Below are positions 1 to 7,336 of a stretch of 55,166 bases of DNA, piece after piece (position 1 is the first letter of the stretch; every line of letters starts with the position of its first letter). The position numbers and the translations under genes are program-made. The stretch is taken from positions 1 to 55,166 of the forward strand of contig CALVDG010000003.1 of NCBI GenBank assembly GCA_944326255.1, given 5' to 3'. The stretch is from an uncultured Bacteroidales bacterium (lineage in GTDB: Bacteria > Bacteroidota > Bacteroidia > Bacteroidales > UBA932). Below the pieces are notes generated by a model, which ran no database searches, was not told the origin of the DNA, and saw only the letters and a program-made list of their open reading frames with translations.

Positions 1-348
1 CAAAGATACGAATCTTTATAGAAACTTAAGTAGACGCAATGAATTGCGTGGTTTTAACCCCATTGTTGGATAATAAAATTCATTTTTTTGTTAAGTGAGT
101 ATGATTTTTACTAAGCGACATTACCGTACCGCCGACAGTCTGTAATTGAGCGTTTGGGGTATCAGGCCATAAAACAAACGGTTACACGGTTATGCGGATT
201 ACAGACTGAACAGTGCGCCTGGACATGTATTCTCTTAAATGCGCCTTAGAAGCGTTGTGGCAAGGGCAGTCTGCGGTCAGCACATTTTCTCCATGTCTAG
301 TCTGTAAATCGCACACCTGACGTAAGTTTCTATGTAATAGAAAAAAGT
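1..348. other. Non-coding region with nested inverted and direct repeats
   Basis: No convincing reading frame. It holds an 11-bp perfect inverted repeat (ATAGAAACTTA at 18-28, its complement at 323-333) that brackets about 316 bp. Inside is a second 11-bp inverted repeat (136-146 with 198-208) and a third direct copy of AGTCTGTAA at 299-307. A perfect hairpin with a 6-bp stem lies at 34-49. CAAAGATA at 1-8 reads as TATCTTTG on the minus strand, a Bacteroidetes -7 box firing leftwards out of the window. The stretch lies downstream of the minus-strand vsr gene. It could be a structured RNA or a small non-autonomous mobile remnant; no target-site duplication is evident. Confidence 0.5.
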
Positions 349-870
349 TTACGGTTCGGCCACCAGCTTCTCATCAGTCCCGTCCTCTTCGCTCTGTAGC
401 GGGTAGTGCAAAGCCCGCGAAGGCCCGTTCCCTACCTCCCGGTCAGCCAGATAGATGTGATAGAGGGTCTGTTCGAGGGATTCGAGGGTGCGCTGGCGGA
501 CAGAGGCGGGCCTGAGGCTGCACTCCCAGATGACTATGGTGTGCCAGCCGAGACGGGCGAGGGCCTGATAGTCGCGGTGGTCGCGCTCGCGGTTGCGTTC
601 TATCTTCGTGCGCCAGAAGTCCACGTTGGTCTTGGGGAGGCGGAAGTAGCGGCAGCCTTCGTGGCCGTGCCAGAAGCAGCCGTTGACGAAGATGCATGTG
701 CGGTACTTGCGCAGGACGATGTCGGGATGGCCGGGCAGGCGCGGATGGTTGAGCCGGTAACGGAAGCCTCTGGAGTGCAGCCAGCGGCGGACGGTCATCT
801 CGGGCTTGGTGTCAGCCGAACGGATGGCCGCCATGTTCTTATGCCGCTGCTGAGGGGACATCGTATCCAT
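349..870 (-). CDS. vsr: Very short patch repair (Vsr) endonuclease
   Basis: Vsr nicks DNA 5' of the T in T:G mismatches that arise when 5-methylcytosine deaminates, starting very short patch repair. The 173-aa product has the usual opening SPQQRHKNMAAIRSADTKPE, a catalytic Asp in PGHPDIVL (about D50), and the zinc/active-site cluster GCFWHGHEGC (C65, H68, H70, C73). The last 25 or so residues extend past the conserved core. Vsr is normally paired with a Dcm-type cytosine methylase, but none is present in this window. The gene ends beside the repeat-rich region at 1-348 and starts 41 bp from the next minus-strand gene. A weak TAnnTTnG box (TAAATTCG on the minus strand, 879-886) precedes it. 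Confidence 0.93.
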   Translation of the reverse strand: MDTMSPQQRHKNMAAIRSADTKPEMTVRRWLHSRGFRYRLNHPRLPGHPDIVLRKYRTCIFVNGCFWHGHEGCRYFRLPKTNVDFWRTKIERNRERDHRDYQALARLGWHTIVIWECSLRPASVRQRTLESLEQTLYHIYLADREVGNGPSRALHYPLQSEEDGTDEKLVAEP

Positions 871-911
871 ACAGCGCGAATTTAGTAAAATTACCCGGAC
901 AGTGTAAAAGT

Positions 912-1574
912 CTATTTACGGATCTTGCGGCCACGGTAATACGTATTGAAGGCATCTTCCGCATAGCCGTCACGGGACACTTTGAACGACAGCACCTTGG
1001 CATCTATCTTCTCTCCGTTCCAGTATACGCTGAACGAGTCTTTGGCGTATCCCCAGCCCAGACACTCAAAGGACATTGGCTTTGCGTCAGATATCTCCCG
1101 GCCGTTCCAATACACATTGAAAGAATCCTTGGCATAGCCGTCTTCCAGAATCTCAAAACTAGCGACATGAGCACCGTCTATCTCACGGCCTCTGAAGAAT
1201 ACATTGAAGTTGTCCTTGTAATAGCCGTCGTTGTCATACCTTCTGTAGTCATTACCGCAACCATATCCGCCATGTCCCGGGCGCATACCGTCAGGAGAAT
1301 AACTTGAAGCGAACTCGCGGGAGACGCGGAATGAAGACGGGTCTACATATTCCAGCACTTCCCCATATCTGTACACATGACGGCGGTCCTTGCCGTAACC
1401 GTAGCCGAGGTCCTCGAAAGTGGAGGCATCAGCTCCGCGTACATACATACCCTCGTAATACACCTCTCTTTCAAGTCGGTCAATGGAATATGACCCGTAA
1501 CGCTGCGCCCTCAGAGAATAGGAGGCTACGAAAATCAGCGCAAGAACTGTGATTATTCTGATTCTGTTCTTCAT
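912..1574 (-). CDS. Secreted DKNYY-repeat protein
   Basis: A 220-aa protein with an N-terminal signal peptide (basic start, hydrophobic stretch to about residue 22, then LRAQ). The rest is built from degenerate repeats of the form GYaKDxfnVYwnGreI, seen at least four times in the C-terminal half and more weakly near residues 40-80. This matches the DKNYY family of repeat proteins, whose function is unknown; export to the periplasm or surface is inferred from the signal peptide. It is transcribed divergently from the MFS gene and in the same direction as vsr, 41 bp upstream of it, so the two may share a transcript. Confidence 0.75.
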   Translation of the reverse strand: MKNRIRIITVLALIFVASYSLRAQRYGSYSIDRLEREVYYEGMYVRGADASTFEDLGYGYGKDRRHVYRYGEVLEYVDPSSFRVSREFASSYSPDGMRPGHGGYGCGNDYRRYDNDGYYKDNFNVFFRGREIDGAHVASFEILEDGYAKDSFNVYWNGREISDAKPMSFECLGWGYAKDSFSVYWNGEKIDAKVLSFKVSRDGYAEDAFNTYYRGRKIRK

Positions 1575-1657
1575 AATACTGTCGCTTTATTTCCTGTCTT
1601 TCAAATTCAGTGCCGAATTAATCCATATCAAAGTATAGGCGGTATCTTCATTTTTTG

Positions 1658-1665
1658 TAATTTTG
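1658..1665 (+). promoter_or_regulatory. -7 box for the MFS gene
   Basis: TAATTTTG matches the Bacteroidetes -7 consensus TAnnTTTG and lies 24 bp before the MFS start codon. No clear -33 TTTG is visible. Confidence 0.5.
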
Positions 1666-1689
1666 GAAGACAATGTAAAATAGGAACAG

Positions 1690-2889
1690 ATGGCCAGGAT
1701 ATCCACACTTCGACCGGACGGAGGCATACCGGCCCCCACCCTGCTGATGATGTCGGCAGTGGCGGGCCTGACCGTGGCCAATCTCTACTACAACCAGCCG
1801 CTGCTCGAGGACATCCGCACCGACCTGGCCTGCAGCGGCACCCTCGCCAACCTCATCACAGTGGTCACCCAGGCCGGTTACGCCCTCGGGCTCCTGCTCA
1901 TCGTCCCCATGGCCGACATGTGGTCCAGGCGCAGGATAGTGCTGACCATCATGAGCATAGCAGCCCTAATGTCGGCAGCCATAGCCGCCTCGCACAGCAT
2001 CTGGACCGTACTGGCGGCCTCGCTCGGTCTCGGAGTCTGCTCGGTCATCCCTCAGATATTCATCCCGATAGCCGGCCAGTTCTCCAAGCCGGAGCACAAG
2101 TCCCGCGACATGGGCTACATCCTCTCGGGCCTGCTCACCGGCATCCTCGGTGCCCGGGTCATCAGCGGCTATGTAGGCCAATGGGCCGGATGGCGCACGA
2201 TGTTCATAATATCTGCCGTCCTGATGCTGCTCTGCCTGGTCCTCACCCTGAGGATGCTGCCCCGGATGCCGGGTACTTTCAGCGGCACATACGGAAGCCT
2301 GATCAAAAGTGTCTGGAAAATATTCGCGACCCATCCCCGCATGCGTCTGTACGCTTTCCGCGGCGCCTGCACCTTCGGCAGCATGATGAGCATCTGGGCC
2401 TGCATGGCCTTCCACCTTGCCGGAGAGCCGTTCCATGCCGGCAGCCGCACCGTAGGCCTGCTCGGACTCTGCGGAGTGGTCGGTGCCATATCTGCCAGCG
2501 GTATTGGCAGATATGTCCCGCGCCTCGGTATCAGACGGATGACCGCCATCGGGGCCATCCTCCAGCTTGCGGCCTGGACAGCAGCAGCCACTCTCGGCCA
2601 CACATATACCGGCATCATCGCTGCCATCATCCTCCTCGAACTCGGCGCCCAGTTCATGCAGCTGAGCAACCAGAGCGGCTGCCTGCAGGCCGTTCCCGAC
2701 GCCTCGAACCGGGCCAACACCATCTTCATGACCTCCCTCTTCCTCGGCGGCAGCCTCGCGACCCTGCTCTCGGGCATCGGCTGGCGGCTCACAGGCTGGA
2801 CCGGCCTCTGCATCACCGGAGTCATTTTCTCATCAACAGCCCTCAGTACGGTCTTCTGCAAAAATCAGACATTGCCCAGATACACATAA
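1690..2889 (+). CDS. MFS transporter (DHA1-type exporter)
   Basis: A 399-aa polytopic membrane protein with about 12 hydrophobic helices. The first helix carries the family signature VANLYYNQPLL, followed by the loop 2-3 motif ADMWSRRR typical of major facilitator drug/proton antiporters. It probably exports a small molecule using the proton gradient; the substrate cannot be told from sequence. The start is supported by a TAnnTTTG box 24 bp upstream. Its 3' end runs 25 bp into the convergent radical SAM gene, so the last eight codons overlap that gene's end. Confidence 0.85.
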   Translation: MARISTLRPDGGIPAPTLLMMSAVAGLTVANLYYNQPLLEDIRTDLACSGTLANLITVVTQAGYALGLLLIVPMADMWSRRRIVLTIMSIAALMSAAIAASHSIWTVLAASLGLGVCSVIPQIFIPIAGQFSKPEHKSRDMGYILSGLLTGILGARVISGYVGQWAGWRTMFIISAVLMLLCLVLTLRMLPRMPGTFSGTYGSLIKSVWKIFATHPRMRLYAFRGACTFGSMMSIWACMAFHLAGEPFHAGSRTVGLLGLCGVVGAISASGIGRYVPRLGIRRMTAIGAILQLAAWTAAATLGHTYTGIIAAIILLELGAQFMQLSNQSGCLQAVPDASNRANTIFMTSLFLGGSLATLLSGIGWRLTGWTGLCITGVIFSSTALSTVFCKNQTLPRYT

Positions 2890-3742
2890 TGGATCCCGCA
2901 CTCCCGCGCAATCTCCTCCGCCATCCGCAGAGTCCCTATCGGCGTAGGCGGCACCTTCCGCATCCTGTACTGCGGAAAGAACCTAGAAAAATGCAGCGGC
3001 GCCCCGGCAAACCCGTTGTCCACCAGCCAGCGGCACATCTCCCGCAGCATCCCCGGGTCATCGTTCACCCCGGGAATCAGCAGATTGGTAATCTCGAGCC
3101 ACACCCCCGCATCCCGCATCTTCTCCAGGGTCCTCAGCACCGGAGCCAGCGAGGCCCGGCTCACCTTCCGGTATATATCGTCGGAAAATGACTTCAGATC
3201 GATATTCGCCGCGTCGAGATACGGCAGCAGGTCATCCAGCGGCCCCTCATTGACATATCCGGCCGAAACTAAGATATTCAGCAGCCCCGCCTCCCGGCAC
3301 GTCCGGGCGCAGTCCACGGTATACTCCATCCAGGTCAGCGGCTCGGTATAGGTGTAGGCGACTATCCTGCAGGAGGTACTTCGGGCTAGCTCCGGCAGCA
3401 TCCCGGGGGCAATGAAACTGCTCTCCACCTCCTCGGGGCGCACCTGGGAAATGCTCCAGTTCTGGCAGTTGCGGCAGGAGAGGTTGCAGCCTGCGGCAGG
3501 CACATCTCCCCCGGATGAAAATGCAGCAGCGGCTTCTTCTCGACGGGGTCCACATGCAGGGCGCAGACCCGTCCGTATGCCAGCGACACGAGCCTTCCGT
3601 CCCGGACCTCCCGGCTGCGGCAGAGCCCCCGGCGTCCCTCGGTCAGACGGCAGCGGTGCGGGCAGAGCGTACATGTCACGCTCCCGTCCGCCCCGGCCTC
3701 ACAGTACCGGGCCCCCACACCTCGCTGAAGGTCACTGCTCAT
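2865..3742 (-). pseudogene. amrS: AmmeMemoRadiSam system radical SAM enzyme (AmrS), apparent frameshift
   Basis: Two adjacent minus-strand frames together make one AmrS-like radical SAM protein. The N-terminal frame (from ATG at 3742) has CTLCPHRCRLTEGRRGLCRSR and YGRVCALHVDPVEKKPLLHFHPG. The downstream frame supplies the Fe-S/SAM motif GCNLSCRNCQNW (CxxxCxxC), then EPLTWMEYTVD, NIDLKSF and a C-terminal HFSRFFPQYRM section to the stop at 2865. The break falls near a run of five C at 3508-3512; one extra base would join the frames, although the joint would also be about three residues shorter than in typical homologues. It could be an assembly or sequencing error or a real inactivating indel. 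The start overlaps the end of the Memo/AMMECR1 gene by 11 bp, implying coupled expression. Confidence 0.75.
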
Positions 3743-5168
3743 CGAACACCTCCGCCTGATAAACATACAGGTCCGCATCCTTCCACCCGTTCCAGCCGAT
3801 TCCGGCCTTGTCCCGGGCACAGTGCCCCAGGAACTCCTCCTTGGTCCAGCCGGTCTCGTCCGCCACCTGCGGCAGGAAGGTCCCGCTGCGGCCGTCCTTG
3901 ACCATCAGCACCCCGTCCCGCCCAAGCACCAGCTCGTCCGGCGAGGATATCTGCCTCAACGGAGACAGTACCGATATCTCGATATGCACCTGCTCCAGTT
4001 CCTCCCTGGTCAGCGGCCGGAACCTGTCATCCTCGAATGCCGCAGCCCTGGCCATCTCCGCAACAGTCTTATACAGCGGTCTGACGCCCACTATATTGCC
4101 GATACACCCGCGAAGCCGCCCATGCAGATGCAGGGTAACGAACGCCCCGCACTCCGCCTTGAGTGTCTGCGTCAACTGACTGTCGGACGGCAGCCAGTAT
4201 TTACCCTCAAATGCCGTCTCAATACTCCGCCGGGCCGTCTCTAACAGCACTTCCCGTTCCTCAGCAGTCAGGGAGAATCCCCCCGAGGCCCCGGTATTCT
4301 TTTCCACACCTTCCTTATACACCACTGAAAACGCGTGATACCCCACCACCTCGCTCTTGTCCCCATAGATCGCCGCATCACCGGAGTTGCGGTAATCCAG
4401 ATGCCTGATCTCCAGATCTTCCCGTCCCTCCATCATCATCAGCAGAGCCGCAATGGGCAGCTGACCGCAGGCACTGGTAGCAAGACCCGGTATCCGCTGC
4501 CTTGCATTGTCCAGCAAGGTATTAAGGAACTCTTCCACCGAACCGGAGAGAATGGCGTCACCGGTCGCCCTGTCCACTTTGCATGCATCGTCATAAGACG
4601 GATAATGCGAGAAATCACTGCTGATTACAAAAAGATTCTCTTGCGTAAAATATGGCTTGAGCCCGCGAACTATGCGCCCGAGATCGTTTCCGTCCACACT
4701 GCCTATAATGACCGGGACTATCGGAGGCATCCGTTTCAGTCTTACCTGTAGAAAAGGTATCTGCACTTCGAGACAATGCTCTTTCTCAAAAGGTTTGCGG
4801 CGGTTGTGAAACACGCTGTCCGCCGCTGCCAGTTCCAGACAAGTCCGGGTATCGACACTGACGTCGCCGAGAGGCATGGAATAGACTTCGCTGCTTCCGT
4901 CCACTGCCGCACCGCGGAAAGCCTCTCTATGACCCGGACCTATGATAAAGATCCTTTCATATACAGCTGCGGGAGAAATACCTGCATAAGCCTCGGCCGC
5001 AACCGCTCCTGAAAACACATATCCGGCATGAGGCACTATCACCGCCTGCACTGGCCTGTCAGCACTGGTGGACGCGCTGTCCAGGAATCCTTCCACTATA
5101 GCTGTCAATGTCTCTGCGTCAGCTGGATAGAACTGTCCGGCCACCGCCGGTTGATGTATCTGGACCAT
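3732..5168 (-). CDS. AmmeMemoRadiSam system protein B-A fusion (Memo + AMMECR1)
   Basis: A two-domain protein of about 478 aa. The N-terminal half is a Memo-like domain (QPAVAGQFYPAD at the start, VPHAGYVFSG, SSDFSHY, SACGQLPIAALL). The C-terminal half is AMMECR1-like, with the hallmark LRGCIG and a FEDDRFRPLT segment. In many bacteria these are the separate B and A components that co-occur with a radical SAM enzyme (the next gene). The chemistry of the system is not established. An upstream in-frame ATG at 5201 would add 11 hydrophobic residues. I prefer the Met at 5168 because homologues begin near QPAVAGQFYP and because a weak -7-like box (TATCTTGG, minus strand, 5211-5218) would leave the earlier ATG almost leaderless. 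Confidence 0.9.
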   Translation of the reverse strand: MVQIHQPAVAGQFYPADAETLTAIVEGFLDSASTSADRPVQAVIVPHAGYVFSGAVAAEAYAGISPAAVYERIFIIGPGHREAFRGAAVDGSSEVYSMPLGDVSVDTRTCLELAAADSVFHNRRKPFEKEHCLEVQIPFLQVRLKRMPPIVPVIIGSVDGNDLGRIVRGLKPYFTQENLFVISSDFSHYPSYDDACKVDRATGDAILSGSVEEFLNTLLDNARQRIPGLATSACGQLPIAALLMMMEGREDLEIRHLDYRNSGDAAIYGDKSEVVGYHAFSVVYKEGVEKNTGASGGFSLTAEEREVLLETARRSIETAFEGKYWLPSDSQLTQTLKAECGAFVTLHLHGRLRGCIGNIVGVRPLYKTVAEMARAAAFEDDRFRPLTREELEQVHIEISVLSPLRQISSPDELVLGRDGVLMVKDGRSGTFLPQVADETGWTKEEFLGHCARDKAGIGWNGWKDADLYVYQAEVFDEQ

Positions 5169-5201
5169 AATGCTCAATATTACAGATAAAAGAATGTTCA
5201 T

Positions 5202-5469
5202 AATATCTGTCCAAGATACGCATTTTTATCTCAGGATATTCTTTTTAAAAACTTATTTTTCTTTCCTCCTCCTGCACATAGAGAATTTCCGCCAGTCTCT
5301 GTGCGGCAGCACCATAGATGATTTTAGAAAATCTTATTTTTTTAGAAACTTCTCAATCTCAATGGTTTGTACGGAAGTGGTTTTTTTGTTCCGTTTCAAG
5401 CCCCTACTTTTGCACCCGAAAGCCGTCCCTGGCAGAAGTGACCTTTTTATCAACTTTATAAACAACAAA
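5202..5469. other. AT-rich divergent intergenic region before the fimbrial operon
   Basis: It separates the divergent Memo/AMMECR1 and fimbrillin genes. It contains a palindrome GATTTTAGAAAATC at 5320-5333 followed by a T-rich stretch (possible weak terminator or operator) and the fimbrial promoter at 5385-5412. No long inverted repeats of the type that flank invertible promoters are visible. Confidence 0.5.
5385..5412 (+). promoter_or_regulatory. Promoter of the fimbrial operon
   Basis: TACTTTTG at 5405-5412 matches the -7 consensus TAnnTTTG. TTTG at 5385-5388 can serve as the -33 element with a slightly short 16-bp spacer. A start near 5418 would leave about 50 nt of leader before the fimbrillin ATG. 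Confidence 0.6.
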
Positions 5470-6528
5470 ATGATGAGAAACACTTTTAATTACACTGTCA
5501 GGGCATTATCCCTGATCGCACTTGCAGCAGGACTCACAGCCTGCGAGATTCAAGAATGTACAGAATGTCCAGAAGAAGGGCATCCTGCAACATTGACACT
5601 TACTCTTAATTCATCAGCAGTAAAAAGCACCGGGACACCGGTTCCTGCGGAAGACAATGCTGTAAACACCATTGACATCTTTATATTCAATGGAGGTACA
5701 TCCTCAAACTACGGGCAACTGGATGCCTACAAGAGATTTGAAGAAGGGATGGACCTGATGGAGATACGCACTACTACAGGAGCAAAGAAAATATGTGCCG
5801 TAGTAAACACTAAAGAAACCGATATGAGCAGTATTACGAATTTAAATCAACTGCAGGCCCTTATAACTAATTTGTGCGATGAAACCTCAGGCAACTACAC
5901 AATGTACGGAGAAAAAGATGTCACAATGAAGGCCGTAACAACAGAGACCATAACTGTGTCCCGTTTCATCTCAAGGATTGCAGTCACATCCGTAAGCACA
6001 GATTTTAAGGGAACACCTTATGAAGGTCACTCATTGAGCAACTGCCTGTTATATCTCACAAATGTACATGCCGACAAATCGCTGTACAATGGTGAGGATC
6101 CAGATACTCCACTTATTCTCAATGAAATCAGGCTCAACGAAGAAGACGTAGAAAGTACTGCACAACCGAATATACTGATGGACAGACTCGATGAGGCCAT
6201 CAATGATGCCGGATACACAGTTCCGCATTATCTATATTGCTACTCTAACGAGACTTCAGACATCTCTTCGAGCACCAAACTCATACTCCAAGCCGATCTG
6301 AACGGGACCACATATTATTATCCCATTCCCGTCAATCAAGAAGGATATGGCCTGCCGGAAGACAACGGACATTATGGAATACGCAGCAACACCGTCTATA
6401 CGTACGGAATCACTGTCACCAGGCCAGGTTCTCTTGATCCGGATATTCCGCTCGAGCCCGGTGTCCTCAACCTCAACATTGACGTAAAAGAGTGGGATAT
6501 CATTCCTGAATTTGACAAAATATTCTGA
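5470..6528 (+). CDS. FimA/Mfa1-type fimbrillin lipoprotein (major fimbrial subunit)
   Basis: A 352-aa secreted lipoprotein. A signal peptide ends in the lipobox LTAC (Cys about residue 23). The mature part opens with strand-rich sequence and the FimA-like stretch VNTIDIFIFNGGT, and the C-terminus LNLNIDVKEWDIIPEFDK resembles the donor-strand tail of Mfa1/FimA-like fimbrillins. In Porphyromonas-type (type V) pili such subunits are lipidated, cleaved by a protease and polymerised by strand exchange at the surface. It is the first gene of a three-gene operon with an Mfa2-like anchor and a large tip-like protein. The start ATG-ATG at 5470 fits the promoter; an upstream in-frame extension lacks a signal peptide and is rejected. 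Confidence 0.82.
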   Translation: MMRNTFNYTVRALSLIALAAGLTACEIQECTECPEEGHPATLTLTLNSSAVKSTGTPVPAEDNAVNTIDIFIFNGGTSSNYGQLDAYKRFEEGMDLMEIRTTTGAKKICAVVNTKETDMSSITNLNQLQALITNLCDETSGNYTMYGEKDVTMKAVTTETITVSRFISRIAVTSVSTDFKGTPYEGHSLSNCLLYLTNVHADKSLYNGEDPDTPLILNEIRLNEEDVESTAQPNILMDRLDEAINDAGYTVPHYLYCYSNETSDISSSTKLILQADLNGTTYYYPIPVNQEGYGLPEDNGHYGIRSNTVYTYGITVTRPGSLDPDIPLEPGVLNLNIDVKEWDIIPEFDKIF

Positions 6529-6540
6529 TAAAGGTGCATC

Positions 6541-7335
6541 ATGAGACAGATCAAAGCGATAGCGGTAATCTTCCTCGTCATGAGTCTGAATCCAGGATGC
6601 ATACATGAAGACCGCAGTAACTGTCCGACATATCTTACCTTGGACTTTTCAGACACTCCTGAAGATGTATCCTACATTCATCTGTTCATCAGATCGGAAG
6701 ACGGGAAAGTATTCAGGGATACCATTGTCAGAAGTGAGTTCGCGGATCTATACGAAGTGAGTTTCAAACGCGGACAGACCGACATCGCCGCATTCAGCGA
6801 TATCGACAGAATGGTATACAACAACGGATACCGCATAGCTGAAGGAGATGACGCGGACAATCTGTACACTTGTTTCACCACATCCGTCTATCGCAGCGAT
6901 CTGTCTTCTGACAAAATCACCGTTCTTAAAAACAACATAGGTCTCTACATCAGGGTCATGGGACATGCCTCAGACAACCTGTACATTGTGGTCGAGTCCT
7001 CGTCTATCGGATACGATCTCCACGGCAATATCCTGGACGGGAATTTTGAACACCGTCCGGAAGCACTCCATACACCCAATGATGAAGAGGCCTATTTTGA
7101 ATTTTTCAGCAGAATCACCAGACAAAAAGACGAGAGTCTCACACTGACTGTATACACGACTTCGGGAGCAACTGTCGCAGTCATTCGGTTGTTTCCTCTG
7201 CTTGTCGAAGCAGGTATTGACATGAATGACGAGAGTCTGGAGGATCTGTACCTGACAGTGGACCATACCCTCTCCAGCCTCATTGTCAGCCCTGATGGAT
7301 GGGACAGCACAGAACATACAGAAATACTATTTTGA
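6541..7335 (+). CDS. FimB/Mfa2 family fimbrial anchor lipoprotein
   Basis: A 264-aa lipoprotein with a signal peptide ending at NPGC (Cys20), followed by IHEDRSNCPTYLTLDF, the short Cys-containing start typical of FimB/Mfa2 proteins. The body is a two-domain beta-sandwich type sequence with no enzymatic motifs. Family knowledge: Mfa2/FimB caps and anchors the type V fimbria in the outer membrane and limits its length. It lies 12 bp after the fimbrillin stop and its stop codon is one base before the next ATG, so the three genes are almost certainly one operon. Confidence 0.85.
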   Translation: MRQIKAIAVIFLVMSLNPGCIHEDRSNCPTYLTLDFSDTPEDVSYIHLFIRSEDGKVFRDTIVRSEFADLYEVSFKRGQTDIAAFSDIDRMVYNNGYRIAEGDDADNLYTCFTTSVYRSDLSSDKITVLKNNIGLYIRVMGHASDNLYIVVESSSIGYDLHGNILDGNFEHRPEALHTPNDEEAYFEFFSRITRQKDESLTLTVYTTSGATVAVIRLFPLLVEAGIDMNDESLEDLYLTVDHTLSSLIVSPDGWDSTEHTEILF

Positions 7336-7336
7336 C

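Noticed and set aside
1920..3191. Long plus-strand open frame (423 codons) across the MFS gene
   Set aside because: Rich in Arg, Pro and His with no domain; it is an alternative frame of the MFS gene and the opposite strand of amrS.
5202..5469. Invertible promoter before the fimbrial operon
   Set aside because: Searched for long flanking inverted repeats typical of phase-variable promoters; only a short GATTTT-type palindrome was found.
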